A DNA stretch of 50,394 nucleotides from an uncultured Prevotellaceae bacterium (GTDB lineage Bacteria > Bacteroidota > Bacteroidia > Bacteroidales > Bacteroidaceae), in NCBI GenBank assembly GCA_946184125.1, contig CAMHEL010000009.1:1-50394 (forward strand). Reading direction: 5' to 3'. Below, piece after piece: positions 1-8,290 of the stretch; positions within the stretch are counted from its first letter, which is position 1; each line of letters starts with the position of its first letter. Both the position numbers and the translations under genes were made by a program. The notes beneath the pieces were generated by a model. It did no database searches, had not been told where the DNA came from, and saw only the letters and a list, made by a program, of their open reading frames with translations.

Positions 1-228
1 CTCCTTGCGGGCAAAACTGAGAAGTTCAAGGAGCAGGACGGGATTGTGCTTCACGTCGTGATACAGTTCGGGGTCGAGTGCCCGGAATAGGTCGCGTGCT
101 TCGTAATTCCAGACCCACCACATGTTGTGTGCAATCTCGTCAAGACATTTCAAACCTTCGGGAAGCGTGGCTTTCACAGTCATCGACCTGAATTGAGGGG
201 TACTGGTATTGGCAGTTCTTATCTTCAT
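1..228 (-). CDS. Alpha-glucan (glycogen) phosphorylase, N-terminal fragment
   Basis: The reverse strand from 228 to the window edge is an open frame of 76 codons starting with ATG. The N-terminus has the motif [13 protein letters not shown], followed by a [12 protein letters not shown] stretch and NPVLLLE. These are typical of the DUF3417 domain at the start of Bacteroidota alpha-glucan family phosphorylases (GT35), which release glucose 1-phosphate from glycogen or starch in the cytoplasm. The rest of the gene, including the pyridoxal-phosphate site, is outside the window, so activity cannot be judged. It starts 20 bp after the pfkA stop codon in the same direction, so the two are probably co-transcribed and link glycogen breakdown to glycolysis. 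Confidence 0.75.
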   Translation of the reverse strand, partial: MKIRTANTSTPQFRSMTVKATLPEGLKCLDEIAHNMWWVWNYEARDLFRALDPELYHDVKHNPVLLLELLSFARKE

Positions 229-248
229 TATTCAAAAAAATTATGGGT

Positions 249-1226
249 TTAGATACTCAGTTCGTTGAGCACGGTGATGAGTCGTTTGTCGAAGCGTTTG
301 TCGGTGCGGATGCACTCTGAGAAGGGCACATAGACGATTTCGTTTTTGCTGTAGCCTATCATGACGTTGCGCTGTCCCTGTTTGATAGCCTGGATGGCAC
401 CCACTCCCATGCAGCTGGCGACGATGCGGTCGCGTGCCGAAGGACTGCCTCCGCGCTGCAAGTGTCCGAGGATGGATACACGCACGTCGAACCCCGGGAA
501 CTCATGTTTCACGCGGTCGGCATAGTAGAGTGCGCCACACTTGGGACTCTCGGAGACAATGACGATGCACGATTTCTTTGACTTACGGATGCCACGTCCC
601 ATGAACTCAGCCAACTGGTCGACGTCGGTTACTTCTTCGGGAACGATGGCAGCCTCGGCGCCGCAGGCGATGGCGCAGTTCTGTGCCAGGAAGCCGGCGT
701 CGCGTCCCATCACCTCGATGAAGAAGATGCGCTCGTGTGAGTTTGCCGTGTCGCGTATACGGTCCGCGCACTCCATGATGGTGTTCATTGTCGTGTCATA
801 GCCGATGGTGGTGTCGGTGCCATAGAGGTCGTTGTCGATGGTTCCGGGCAGACCGATGACAGGGAAGTCGAATTCCATGCCGAAGTCACGTGCGCCCTTG
901 AGCGAGCCATTTCCTCCGATGACCACGAGGGCGTCAATCTCCTCTTTCTTGCACGTCTCGAAGGCTTTCTGCATACCCTCAAGAGTAGCGAACTCCTTGC
1001 TTCGTGCGGTCTTCAGTATGGTGCCGCCACGTGTGATGATACCGCTGACATCCTCGGTGGTGAAAGGCTTCACCTCACCCTTGATAAGGCCGTCGTAGCC
1101 CCTGTAGATGCCTTTGATGTTGAAACCATTGCAGATGCCTGAACGAGTCACGGCACGGATTGCCGCATTCATGCCCGGGGCGTCGCCTCCAGATGTCAGA
1201 ATGCCAATAGTCTTGATTTTAGTCAT
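249..1226 (-). CDS. pfkA: 6-phosphofructokinase
   Basis: This 325-residue protein has the usual length of bacterial PfkA, which phosphorylates fructose 6-phosphate in glycolysis. The nucleotide-binding loop [19 protein letters not shown] is at residues 8-26, the catalytic TIDND motif sits in [22 protein letters not shown] near residue 130, and [11 protein letters not shown] and [10 protein letters not shown] follow in the expected order. The start is supported by a Shine-Dalgarno-like AAGGAGA about 9 bases upstream, which is uncommon in this phylum. Residue 106 is Asn (codon AAT) in GGNGS, where E. coli PfkA has the Mg-binding Asp of GGDGS. This could be a paralogue with altered phosphoryl-donor handling. 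It lies between a phosphatase gene and the phosphorylase gene on the same strand. Confidence 0.93.
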   Translation of the reverse strand: MTKIKTIGILTSGGDAPGMNAAIRAVTRSGICNGFNIKGIYRGYDGLIKGEVKPFTTEDVSGIITRGGTILKTARSKEFATLEGMQKAFETCKKEEIDALVVIGGNGSLKGARDFGMEFDFPVIGLPGTIDNDLYGTDTTIGYDTTMNTIMECADRIRDTANSHERIFFIEVMGRDAGFLAQNCAIACGAEAAIVPEEVTDVDQLAEFMGRGIRKSKKSCIVIVSESPKCGALYYADRVKHEFPGFDVRVSILGHLQRGGSPSARDRIVASCMGVGAIQAIKQGQRNVMIGYSKNEIVYVPFSECIRTDKRFDKRLITVLNELSI

Positions 1227-1302
1227 AGTTGTAATCTCCTTGTTTGTTATTATAATATAGTTGAATAATCATGAATTCATTTTTCGGACGTTTTCATAAG
1301 CA

Positions 1303-3225
1303 TCATTTATCATTCTTATATTCGATGGCAAGCATGGTGAGGTCATCGTTTTGCTCGGTCTCACCGACGAAATGGCGAACAGCATCCGACATGCACGCTA
1401 TCAACTGCTGTGGCGTGCCTTCGAATGAAGTGATGACCTCAGAAACACGCTGATGCCCAAATTGTTCTAAATGGGTGTTCTCTGCCTCTGTCAGGCCATC
1501 GGTATAGAGGAAGATGATGGTGCCAGAAGCCATATCGGTTTCTTGCTCTGTGAAATGCCAGTCGGGCATGACACCGATGGGAAGGTTGGGGTCGCAAGGA
1601 AGCATGTCACGCTGGATATAGGGGGAATCGTGCCCGGCATTGCAGTAGCACAGGTGTCCTGTCTGCAGGTCGAGCACGCCGATGAACAGCGTGACGAACA
1701 TATTGTTGTCGTTGCCGTCGCAGACAGCCACGTTCATGGTTTCCATGATATGGCTTGGCTCTGCAGTATGCACTGAGATGTTGCGGAAGAGTGTCCGGGT
1801 GACGGCCATCACGAGCGAGGCAGGCACGCCCTTTCCCGACACATCGCCGATGCAGAAGAACAGTTGCTCATCGCGGATGAAGAAGTCGAAGAGGTCGCCA
1901 CCGACCGCCTTGGCGGGTTTCTGGATGCCGTAGATGTTGATGTCGTTGCGTTCGGGGAAAGGGGGGAATTCCTTTGGAAGCATCGACATCTGGATGCTGT
2001 GAGCCACATTCAGTTCACTCTCTATTGAGGCTTTCGTGGCGGTCGACACTTTCAGCTCCTCCACATACCGTTTTAGCGACTGCTGCATGGAGCAGAAAGA
2101 GTCGCGCAACTGCGCAATCTCATCCTGGTGCTTGAATGTGGGCATCGGAGTGTCGAAATGGCCTTGGGCCACCTCCTTGGCAGAGTCGGAAAGGAAACGT
2201 AACGGCTGGATGGCCAGCTTGATCCTGCGGCTCGTGAAGAAGAACAAGACGATACCGCCAACAATCATGAAGAACAGGATGATGACGCCAAGGGCGTAGA
2301 CATTCAGATACACCAAGTCTTTGTGCTGGGCAACAATCAACGTCCAATTTGTTCTGCCCAATCGTCTGGAACTGATGAAGTAAGTGTCGCCTTTTATTTT
2401 CACTTCCTCAAAGGCAATGCTGTCTTTCTCCTGTATGGTATGGAGCGTCTTTTCATCAAAAGATTTCGAGCCCGCGATTTTCTTTCCTTTGCTGTCGAGC
2501 ACCTGGATGAAGAAAGTATCGTCTTTGTCGTCAGGCTGATCGGGGTCGTTTTCCGTAAATTCCGCATACTTGAATTTCTTCTCCTCATCGGCCAGTGTTT
2601 GTCCGAGCCAGTCGAGGTTGAGGTCTATGCCGAATACACCCACTTTGCGGCCTTTTCGGTTGAAGAGGGGTGTCGAAAAGGTGAAAAGGATACGTTTGCC
2701 GCCTGCATCATCAAAATAGGGGTCGGACACGAAGCCTTTTCCTTTATCCATGTGAAACGCTTTCTCATACCACTCCATTTTTAAATAGTCGTGCTGAGCC
2801 GAGCCTATTTGCTTTCGTTCGACATAGGCGCTGTCGCTGAACTTCACATAGGGCTCGAACCAATGGCCCTGACTTGCAAAGTAGTTGGGCTCGAATGCTG
2901 CGGCACATCCTATGTACAGGTTATTCACCCTCAGCTCATGCTCCAGTGCGTCGAACACTTTCTCAGGACTGTCCAAACTAGCCTCTATCTCTGCAAGGTT
3001 GTTCTTTGAAGCCACTTCCACAGCCCTCAGCATGGTTGTCAACTTACCTTCAATGCCATCAATGATGTGTTTGGCTCGGTTTTCGCCCTCCATCATTGAA
3101 AGAATCAAATCAGATAAGATAACCGTTCCAAATATGAACACATTGAAGAGCACCATAATCAGTATGACGCGCCATGTGATGCGACGTGACAATCTGCTCT
3201 TTCCTTTATTGAATATCTTCATCAT
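1303..3225 (-). CDS. Membrane-bound PP2C-type (SpoIIE/RsbU-like) serine phosphatase with sensor and HAMP domain
   Basis: The 640-residue protein has a first membrane segment at about residues 17-40, a large extracytoplasmic Cache-like sensor region, and a second membrane segment near 310-335. A HAMP linker follows (QPLRFLSDSAKEVAQGHFD), then a short coiled coil, then a C-terminal SpoIIE phosphatase domain from about 425. The metal-binding motifs are visible: GGDLFDFF, GDVSGKG, LYTDGLTEAEN and the closing NDDLTML. Family members dephosphorylate anti-anti-sigma-type STAS proteins in response to a signal. No STAS or anti-sigma kinase gene lies next to it, so the target is unknown. It is 71 bp downstream of the ABC permease pair and 76 bp upstream of pfkA, and could belong to either transcript. 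The start ATGATGAAG allows either of two adjacent Met codons. Confidence 0.88.
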   Translation of the reverse strand: MMKIFNKGKSRLSRRITWRVILIMVLFNVFIFGTVILSDLILSMMEGENRAKHIIDGIEGKLTTMLRAVEVASKNNLAEIEASLDSPEKVFDALEHELRVNNLYIGCAAAFEPNYFASQGHWFEPYVKFSDSAYVERKQIGSAQHDYLKMEWYEKAFHMDKGKGFVSDPYFDDAGGKRILFTFSTPLFNRKGRKVGVFGIDLNLDWLGQTLADEEKKFKYAEFTENDPDQPDDKDDTFFIQVLDSKGKKIAGSKSFDEKTLHTIQEKDSIAFEEVKIKGDTYFISSRRLGRTNWTLIVAQHKDLVYLNVYALGVIILFFMIVGGIVLFFFTSRRIKLAIQPLRFLSDSAKEVAQGHFDTPMPTFKHQDEIAQLRDSFCSMQQSLKRYVEELKVSTATKASIESELNVAHSIQMSMLPKEFPPFPERNDINIYGIQKPAKAVGGDLFDFFIRDEQLFFCIGDVSGKGVPASLVMAVTRTLFRNISVHTAEPSHIMETMNVAVCDGNDNNMFVTLFIGVLDLQTGHLCYCNAGHDSPYIQRDMLPCDPNLPIGVMPDWHFTEQETDMASGTIIFLYTDGLTEAENTHLEQFGHQRVSEVITSFEGTPQQLIACMSDAVRHFVGETEQNDDLTMLAIEYKNDK

Positions 3226-3296
3226 TTATTCATGAACGAAGCAAAGTGTTCGGCAGCAAATCAACTGGCTTTTATGCGCATGCCGTGAATGATTAT

Positions 3297-4496
3297 TCAA
3301 TCAGCATCTTTTTTAGCCAGCAGGAATTGGTAGCGATAGATAATGCATGAGAGGCCAAGGTATGCCGCGGCCTGTATCCATAAGAAGCGTATTTCGGGAA
3401 GTATTTGTCCGAATGAGGCTCCCATGGAGTTGATGCGGACGAAGGCCCTGACGCCGAAGGTGCTGGGGAAGAGGCACGACACACCCTTCCATGCTGTGGG
3501 AATGTTCGACTCGGGCCACGACACCCCGGTGAGGAATAGCAGGGGGACGGAGACGAAGACCATCAGGAGCATGACGTTCTCGCGGTAGCGCACGATGCAG
3601 GAAACGGCCATACCGAAGAAGATGCTCGCCAGGACGTAGGGTATCATCATCCACAAGAGGTTCCAGTGGTTGGCAAGATGGGGGAAGTTGAACATCCGTG
3701 GTACGGCTAAGGCGAGGTAGGCGCTGGTCACGGCAGCAATCATGCTGTAGCACAGAGCCTTGCCGCAGACGATGCGGTAGGCACCATTGTAATGCGGTTT
3801 GTCTTCCGGGACAAGTCGGCGGTTACGATTGCGCTCGCGGGCAGTTCCGGCCGACATGCCAATGCCGAGAGCCAGGGTCTGCTGAAGGATGAGCAGCAGC
3901 ACGGCAGGCAAGACGCAGGAGCCATAGCCCCCAGAGGGATTGAACAACACGACGTCGTCGACCGCCAGGGGCTGGGCGGTGATGGCGTCCTCGCGCTTGG
4001 AGTAGTTGCCCGCCTTCTTGATGTTCAGCCCCGCGCCAAGGCGTCCAGCCTCGACCACGGCAGTCTGATAGACACTCTTGTAGGCGAGCATGAGCGACAT
4101 GTCGCAATAGACACTGACAGTGGCTTGCTCACCACGGTTGATGCGCTTCGAGAAATCCGACGGAATGAGGTAGATGCCTTTTACCAGCTGCCGGCTGACG
4201 AGCGACTTGGCCTCATCGAGGTCCTCGGCATGAAAGAGCACCTTGACATCGGGCGAAGAGTCGCAGTCGCGGATGAACTGGCGTGAGAGTTTTGTGTGAG
4301 AATGGTCGACAACGACCACAGGAACCTCGTGCACCGCCTCATTGTTGTAAATCCACGAATAAAGCAATGGGTAGCCCAGCGGCACGATGACGAGAAATAT
4401 CAGCACGCCTTCATCACGGAAGACAAGCCGCATCTCGTCGCGCCAGATGTAGAGCACGTCCATCAGACGTTCTTTATATTTATGGAATATAGACAT
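3297..4496 (-). CDS. ABC-2 type transporter permease (second of pair)
   Basis: This 399-residue inner-membrane protein has the ABC2_membrane_3 layout. There is one N-terminal membrane segment (EGVLIFLVIVPLGYPLLYSWIY, about residues 29-50), a periplasmic domain of about 150 residues that begins VPVVVVDHSHTKLSRQFIRD, and then five hydrophobic segments in the C-terminal half. The same layout is seen in YbhS/YbhR/YhhJ-type permeases that work with an HlyD adaptor and TolC. Its start lies inside the end of the preceding permease gene (17-bp overlap), so translation is probably coupled. The two permeases would form a heterodimer. No ATPase gene is nearby, so the energy source must be encoded elsewhere or the complex works differently. 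Confidence 0.85.
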   Translation of the reverse strand: MSIFHKYKERLMDVLYIWRDEMRLVFRDEGVLIFLVIVPLGYPLLYSWIYNNEAVHEVPVVVVDHSHTKLSRQFIRDCDSSPDVKVLFHAEDLDEAKSLVSRQLVKGIYLIPSDFSKRINRGEQATVSVYCDMSLMLAYKSVYQTAVVEAGRLGAGLNIKKAGNYSKREDAITAQPLAVDDVVLFNPSGGYGSCVLPAVLLLILQQTLALGIGMSAGTARERNRNRRLVPEDKPHYNGAYRIVCGKALCYSMIAAVTSAYLALAVPRMFNFPHLANHWNLLWMMIPYVLASIFFGMAVSCIVRYRENVMLLMVFVSVPLLFLTGVSWPESNIPTAWKGVSCLFPSTFGVRAFVRINSMGASFGQILPEIRFLWIQAAAYLGLSCIIYRYQFLLAKKDAD

Positions 4497-5649
4497 AGTT
4501 GAGCATTGCGTTTTTTACTTTACGGAGCACAAACCATGGCAGCAGGGTGAAGCCCACAAGCGCCACAAGGTGGAACCAGGCATCGATGATGGGGAAACCA
4601 TTGAGCACCGTAATCTGGTAAAGCATGAAGTAGTGGCGCAGGGGGAAGAGCCACGACAGCGACTGCAGAGGCGGGTCCATGCCCATGATGGGGAAGGCTG
4701 AGCCACACATTGAGAAACTGAGGACGGACCACAGCGAGCAGACACTCATCGACATGCGCAGGGAGGGCATCAGGCCGAAGGCGAAGACACCGAAGCCCAG
4801 TGAGCCGAGAACTTGCAGAACACTGAGCCGCACAATACTCCATGTATTGCCGAGCCTTGGGAAGTCGAGCACGCAGTAGATGTAATACTGGAAGAAGAAT
4901 ATCACGAGCAGGAACACGAGTGCATGGACGAGGTACTTGCCGATGATGGCCACCACGATGTTGCCATCGGCTTGTGCTATCCACTCCTTGCCGGTGTCGA
5001 ATTTCATTTCCATGCCAAGCGAATAAGCAGAGAGCAAGGCCATGAAGAGCATCATGATGCCGGGCACAAAGACGGTCGTCAGACTGTAATTGTAGCTTCC
5101 CTCGGGGTTGGCTATCTGGTGTGCGTCGATGGCCACTGGCTGCAAGGCGGTTTTGATTTGTTGCGGCGTGGCCCCTTTGGCCCTCAACGTAGCCTGCCCC
5201 AAGGCCATCGAACCGAGCGTGCTGATGGTCTTCAAGTCCTTCATGACCATCGAACCAGCCGACAAGCACGTCATCGTGTAGTAGTACGATATCTTCGGCT
5301 GGCGCCCAGAAATGAGTTTCGCCGACGTGCCCTTCGGGATGTAAAGGAAGCCGTACACTTTGTTCTCCTGCATGGCACTGCGTGCCTCGGCGACCGATGC
5401 GAAGTGGTAAGCCACATGCGAGGCCTGCATGGCATCGAGGTTGCGCACGAGACTGCGCGACGTCGAGCTGTTGTCCTCGTCGACCACGCCAATGGGCAGG
5501 TCGTGCGGCACGCCTTCGTCGAGCAACGTGGTGAAGAACAACATCGTCATCAGTGGAAACACCACCATGCAGAAGGCATAAATGTGGTTCTTCCTCAGAA
5601 TGTTGAGCTCACGCAGCGCAATGTTGAAAATTTGAATGATATATCTCAT
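4480..5649 (-). CDS. ABC-2 type transporter permease (first of pair)
   Basis: This 389-residue protein is a paralogue of the next gene. It has an N-terminal hydrophobic segment (HIYAFCMVVFPLMTMLFFTTL), a periplasmic domain starting LPIGVVDEDNSSTSRSLVRNLD, and a C-terminal block of membrane segments (VFVPGIMMLFMALLSAYS, YLVHALVFLLVIFFFQYYI, SLGFGVFAFGLMPSL and others). The VVDEDNS/VVDHSHT motif shared with its partner marks the ABC2_membrane_3 family. It follows the HlyD-like gene after 68 bp on the same strand. That order (channel, adaptor, permease, permease) matches tripartite exporters of the YbhGFSR type but lacks the YbhF-like ATPase. The substrate is not evident from sequence. Confidence 0.85.
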   Translation of the reverse strand: MRYIIQIFNIALRELNILRKNHIYAFCMVVFPLMTMLFFTTLLDEGVPHDLPIGVVDEDNSSTSRSLVRNLDAMQASHVAYHFASVAEARSAMQENKVYGFLYIPKGTSAKLISGRQPKISYYYTMTCLSAGSMVMKDLKTISTLGSMALGQATLRAKGATPQQIKTALQPVAIDAHQIANPEGSYNYSLTTVFVPGIMMLFMALLSAYSLGMEMKFDTGKEWIAQADGNIVVAIIGKYLVHALVFLLVIFFFQYYIYCVLDFPRLGNTWSIVRLSVLQVLGSLGFGVFAFGLMPSLRMSMSVCSLWSVLSFSMCGSAFPIMGMDPPLQSLSWLFPLRHYFMLYQITVLNGFPIIDAWFHLVALVGFTLLPWFVLRKVKNAMLNYVYIP

Positions 5650-5717
5650 TTTTTATGATTGGTATTCAAAATGATGTATATCCTAACTGAAAAGGTGTCG
5701 TATCCAATTTTGAACAC

Positions 5718-6752
5718 CTACTTCTTCTCCGGCTTCACCGCCTCTTGTGTCTTCTCCGACAAATCAGACTTCTTCAGAATCACCGACATGCCTGGTCGCA
5801 CGCCCTCGAGTTTCTTCAGTGGGCGGGCTTTCACCTCGAAGGTCTTCTGGTCGTATTGTCCATTGGCCTTCGTGGCTTTCCACACGGCAAACGACCCTTT
5901 GTCCTTCATATAATACACCTTCATCTTCACTTCCTTGTCGAGTGCTGGCACAAAGACAGTCACTTCCGAGCCCAGCGCCAGTCCTTTCAACTGGTTCTCG
6001 CGGATGTTGAACGTCGCCCATTGGTCGTCGAGCATCGAGACCGTCATGATGGGTGTTCCGGTGCCGACAAGTTCGCCCACCTTGGGATAGACTTCGCTCA
6101 CCTCGCCGTCCATCTGTGCCACCTGCACGGTCTCGTTGAGATAGCTGTTCACCTCCATGATGGCTCCACTGGCCTGGCTCACCTGTGCCGATGAGGCCTT
6201 CCGCTCTTCTATGCGTGCCCCGTTGCGGGCCATGTCATACTGGCTCTGGGCGGCTTTCACCTGTGCATTGGTGGCCTCCACGGCGGCTTGTGCCTCGTCG
6301 CGCTTCTGTGCGGTCACCACTCCCTCGTTGTAGAGGTTGTTGACACGCTCAAAGGTCTTGCGTGCGATATCGTTGGCGGCCTTTGCTTGCTGGAGGAGTT
6401 CGAAGGCACCGCGTATGGTCTCCTCGCGGGCGCCATTGTCGGCCATCTCATGCAGGGCTGAGGCGGCATTGCGCGCACTCTCGGCCTGTACCTTCTTGGC
6501 CTTCACCTCGGGAGCATCGATGATGGCGAGCACATCGCCCTTGTGCACGAAATCGCCCTCCTTGGCACGGAGCTCAAGGATACGGCCGGGCACCTTGCTC
6601 GACACACGGTACTCCTCAACCTCCATCTGTCCCTGGATGAGGTCGGGGTCACGGTCCAGGGCAAGGAAACCGATGAGTGCCACGATGATTACTACGATTA
6701 AGAAACCTGCGATAGCAAGCAGGATGTTGTTGTGCTGTTGTTTTGCTGACAT
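5718..6752 (-). CDS. HlyD-family periplasmic adaptor (membrane fusion protein)
   Basis: The 344-residue protein has a short cytoplasmic N-terminus, one membrane anchor (ILLAIAGFLIVVIIVALIGFLAL), a split biotinyl-lipoyl domain (GRILELRAKEGDFVHKGDVLAIIDAPE, rejoined near VAQMDGEVSEVYPKVGELVGTGTPIM), and an alpha-helical hairpin rich in Ala, Glu and Gln between them. A C-terminal beta-barrel region with VRPGMSVILKK follows. It would bridge the inner-membrane permeases and the TolC-like channel encoded just upstream; only 6 bp separate the two genes. The charged C-terminus (KSDLSEKTQEAVKPEKK) is low complexity. It resembles YhiI/YbhG-type adaptors. Confidence 0.9.
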   Translation of the reverse strand: MSAKQQHNNILLAIAGFLIVVIIVALIGFLALDRDPDLIQGQMEVEEYRVSSKVPGRILELRAKEGDFVHKGDVLAIIDAPEVKAKKVQAESARNAASALHEMADNGAREETIRGAFELLQQAKAANDIARKTFERVNNLYNEGVVTAQKRDEAQAAVEATNAQVKAAQSQYDMARNGARIEERKASSAQVSQASGAIMEVNSYLNETVQVAQMDGEVSEVYPKVGELVGTGTPIMTVSMLDDQWATFNIRENQLKGLALGSEVTVFVPALDKEVKMKVYYMKDKGSFAVWKATKANGQYDQKTFEVKARPLKKLEGVRPGMSVILKKSDLSEKTQEAVKPEKK

Positions 6753-6758
6753 TTTTTC

Positions 6759-8270
6759 CTATATTTGTCCCAGAGCTTTGCGCAAGCCCAAAAGGGAGAG
6801 TTGAACTTCTATTTCTGCATCGATTTTCTGTGTCTGTGCCGACTCCCAGGCGGTCTGGGCGGCCATCACCTCGGAAAGGTTCATCACGCCTTCGCGGAAG
6901 CCCAGCGAGGCACAGCGGAGGTTCTCCTCGGCGCTGGCCACATGCTTCGACGACAGTTCCAGACGGCGATAAGCCTCGCGCACCTTGAAGCGCTCCTGCT
7001 CCACCTGGAGGTTGACCTTCTCCTCCAAATCGCTGTGCTCAAGTTTGGCAATCGTCGTGGCAGCACGTGAGGCAGCAAGCTTATAGCGGCCATCGTGCCA
7101 GTCCCACAGAGGCATGCGGGCAACGACACCTATATTCCACACACCGGAGAATTTGCGCTCGAAACCGTTGAATGTGTTGGGGTTGGACAAGAGGTAGCCA
7201 CCGGTCAATGCCACCTGTGGGCGGAAATGGGTGGCGGTGACGACACGTTGTGCCTGCTCAGAGATGTCGATGGCTGTCTGGAGCAAGCGCAGTTCGGGAC
7301 GATTGATGGCCGAAGTGCCATTGACCGGCAACTGCCCTGATGCAGCACCGAGGTCCTGCCCCTCGTCGGCGAGGGTGAAGTCGGAACCCATCGGAATGCC
7401 GCAAAGTTGGCACAGCAGCATCTTGGCCAAGACCAGGTTGTCGTCCACGCGCATCTTGGTCATCTCAGCCTCATTCACGCGAACATCCACATTCAGTCCA
7501 TCGGCACGGATGGCCACTCCCTCTTTGATCATCTTATTGACATCGTCGTGAAGCTGTTTGACAAGGCCGAGAAAGCTCTCTGCCAATTTCTGTTTCTGGC
7601 GGAGCGACACCACCAGCCAATAAGTGGCGTCAATCTCGTAGAGGACATTCTGCTGCAACATGTCGTATTTGTCGTCGGCAAGGTTTGCTTTGAGTTCTGC
7701 CACACGGTTCAAGGCTTTGATGCTGCCGCCCATGTACAGAGGCTGACTCACCATCACGGCTCCGGCAAACATGTTTCGGGTGTTGGTTCGGAAAGCCTTG
7801 CGGATGGTGGAGCCCAGGTCGTCGCCCATGGTGGCAAGAGTCGACGAGAGGGTGCCCATCTGCTGTCCGAGCTGCTGGGCCATTTGGGGGGTGATGGTGC
7901 CATCCTGGACCATTGCCGTGATGATGTCGGTTACCTTCGCACTCATCCCCGAGACGGCATTGGTTCCGAGATGGTTGAGAGCATTCTTTTGTGAGTCGTT
8001 AAGTATAGAAATCTCCTTGCTCGTCAACTCATACCCCGCCATGGCATCCACATGGGGAAGATACTTCGTCCGGGCAGACTTCACATCGTATGAAGCCATC
8101 TCCTTTTGGACGCGAGCCACACTGAGTTGTTTGTTGTTGGCTATAGCCAACTGCCGGCATGAGTCGAGCGTCAGCACACGCTGAGCCACTCCGGTCATGG
8201 GCAACAATGTCAGCAGGCCGATTGTCACCGTCCTTGTCATCATTGTCCTTATTGTCTTTGTCTTGTTCAT
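6759..8270 (-). CDS. TolC-like outer-membrane efflux protein
   Basis: The 503-residue protein has an N-terminal signal peptide ending near PMTGVAQ and then LTLDSCRQLAIANNKQLSVARVQ, the usual opening of the outer-membrane efflux family. Two OEP repeats follow, with long amphipathic helices; the second ends at FREGVMNLSEVMAAQTAWESAQTQKIDAEIEVQLSLLGLRKALG, a characteristic C-terminal helix. It forms the outer-membrane exit duct of a tripartite exporter. It lies 20 bp downstream of the patatin gene and 6 bp upstream of the adaptor gene. A Met/Gln-rich insertion around residues 110-160 (TDIITAMVQDGTITPQMAQQLGQQMGTL) is not a standard part of the family. Confidence 0.9.
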   Translation of the reverse strand: MNKTKTIRTMMTRTVTIGLLTLLPMTGVAQRVLTLDSCRQLAIANNKQLSVARVQKEMASYDVKSARTKYLPHVDAMAGYELTSKEISILNDSQKNALNHLGTNAVSGMSAKVTDIITAMVQDGTITPQMAQQLGQQMGTLSSTLATMGDDLGSTIRKAFRTNTRNMFAGAVMVSQPLYMGGSIKALNRVAELKANLADDKYDMLQQNVLYEIDATYWLVVSLRQKQKLAESFLGLVKQLHDDVNKMIKEGVAIRADGLNVDVRVNEAEMTKMRVDDNLVLAKMLLCQLCGIPMGSDFTLADEGQDLGAASGQLPVNGTSAINRPELRLLQTAIDISEQAQRVVTATHFRPQVALTGGYLLSNPNTFNGFERKFSGVWNIGVVARMPLWDWHDGRYKLAASRAATTIAKLEHSDLEEKVNLQVEQERFKVREAYRRLELSSKHVASAEENLRCASLGFREGVMNLSEVMAAQTAWESAQTQKIDAEIEVQLSLLGLRKALGQI

Positions 8271-8290
8271 CGTTTATCCATTATAATCAT

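Noticed and set aside
4813..5658. Plus-strand open frame of 281 codons opposite the first ABC permease
   Set aside because: It is the shadow of a convincing membrane permease gene; His/Glu/Arg-rich translation without structure.
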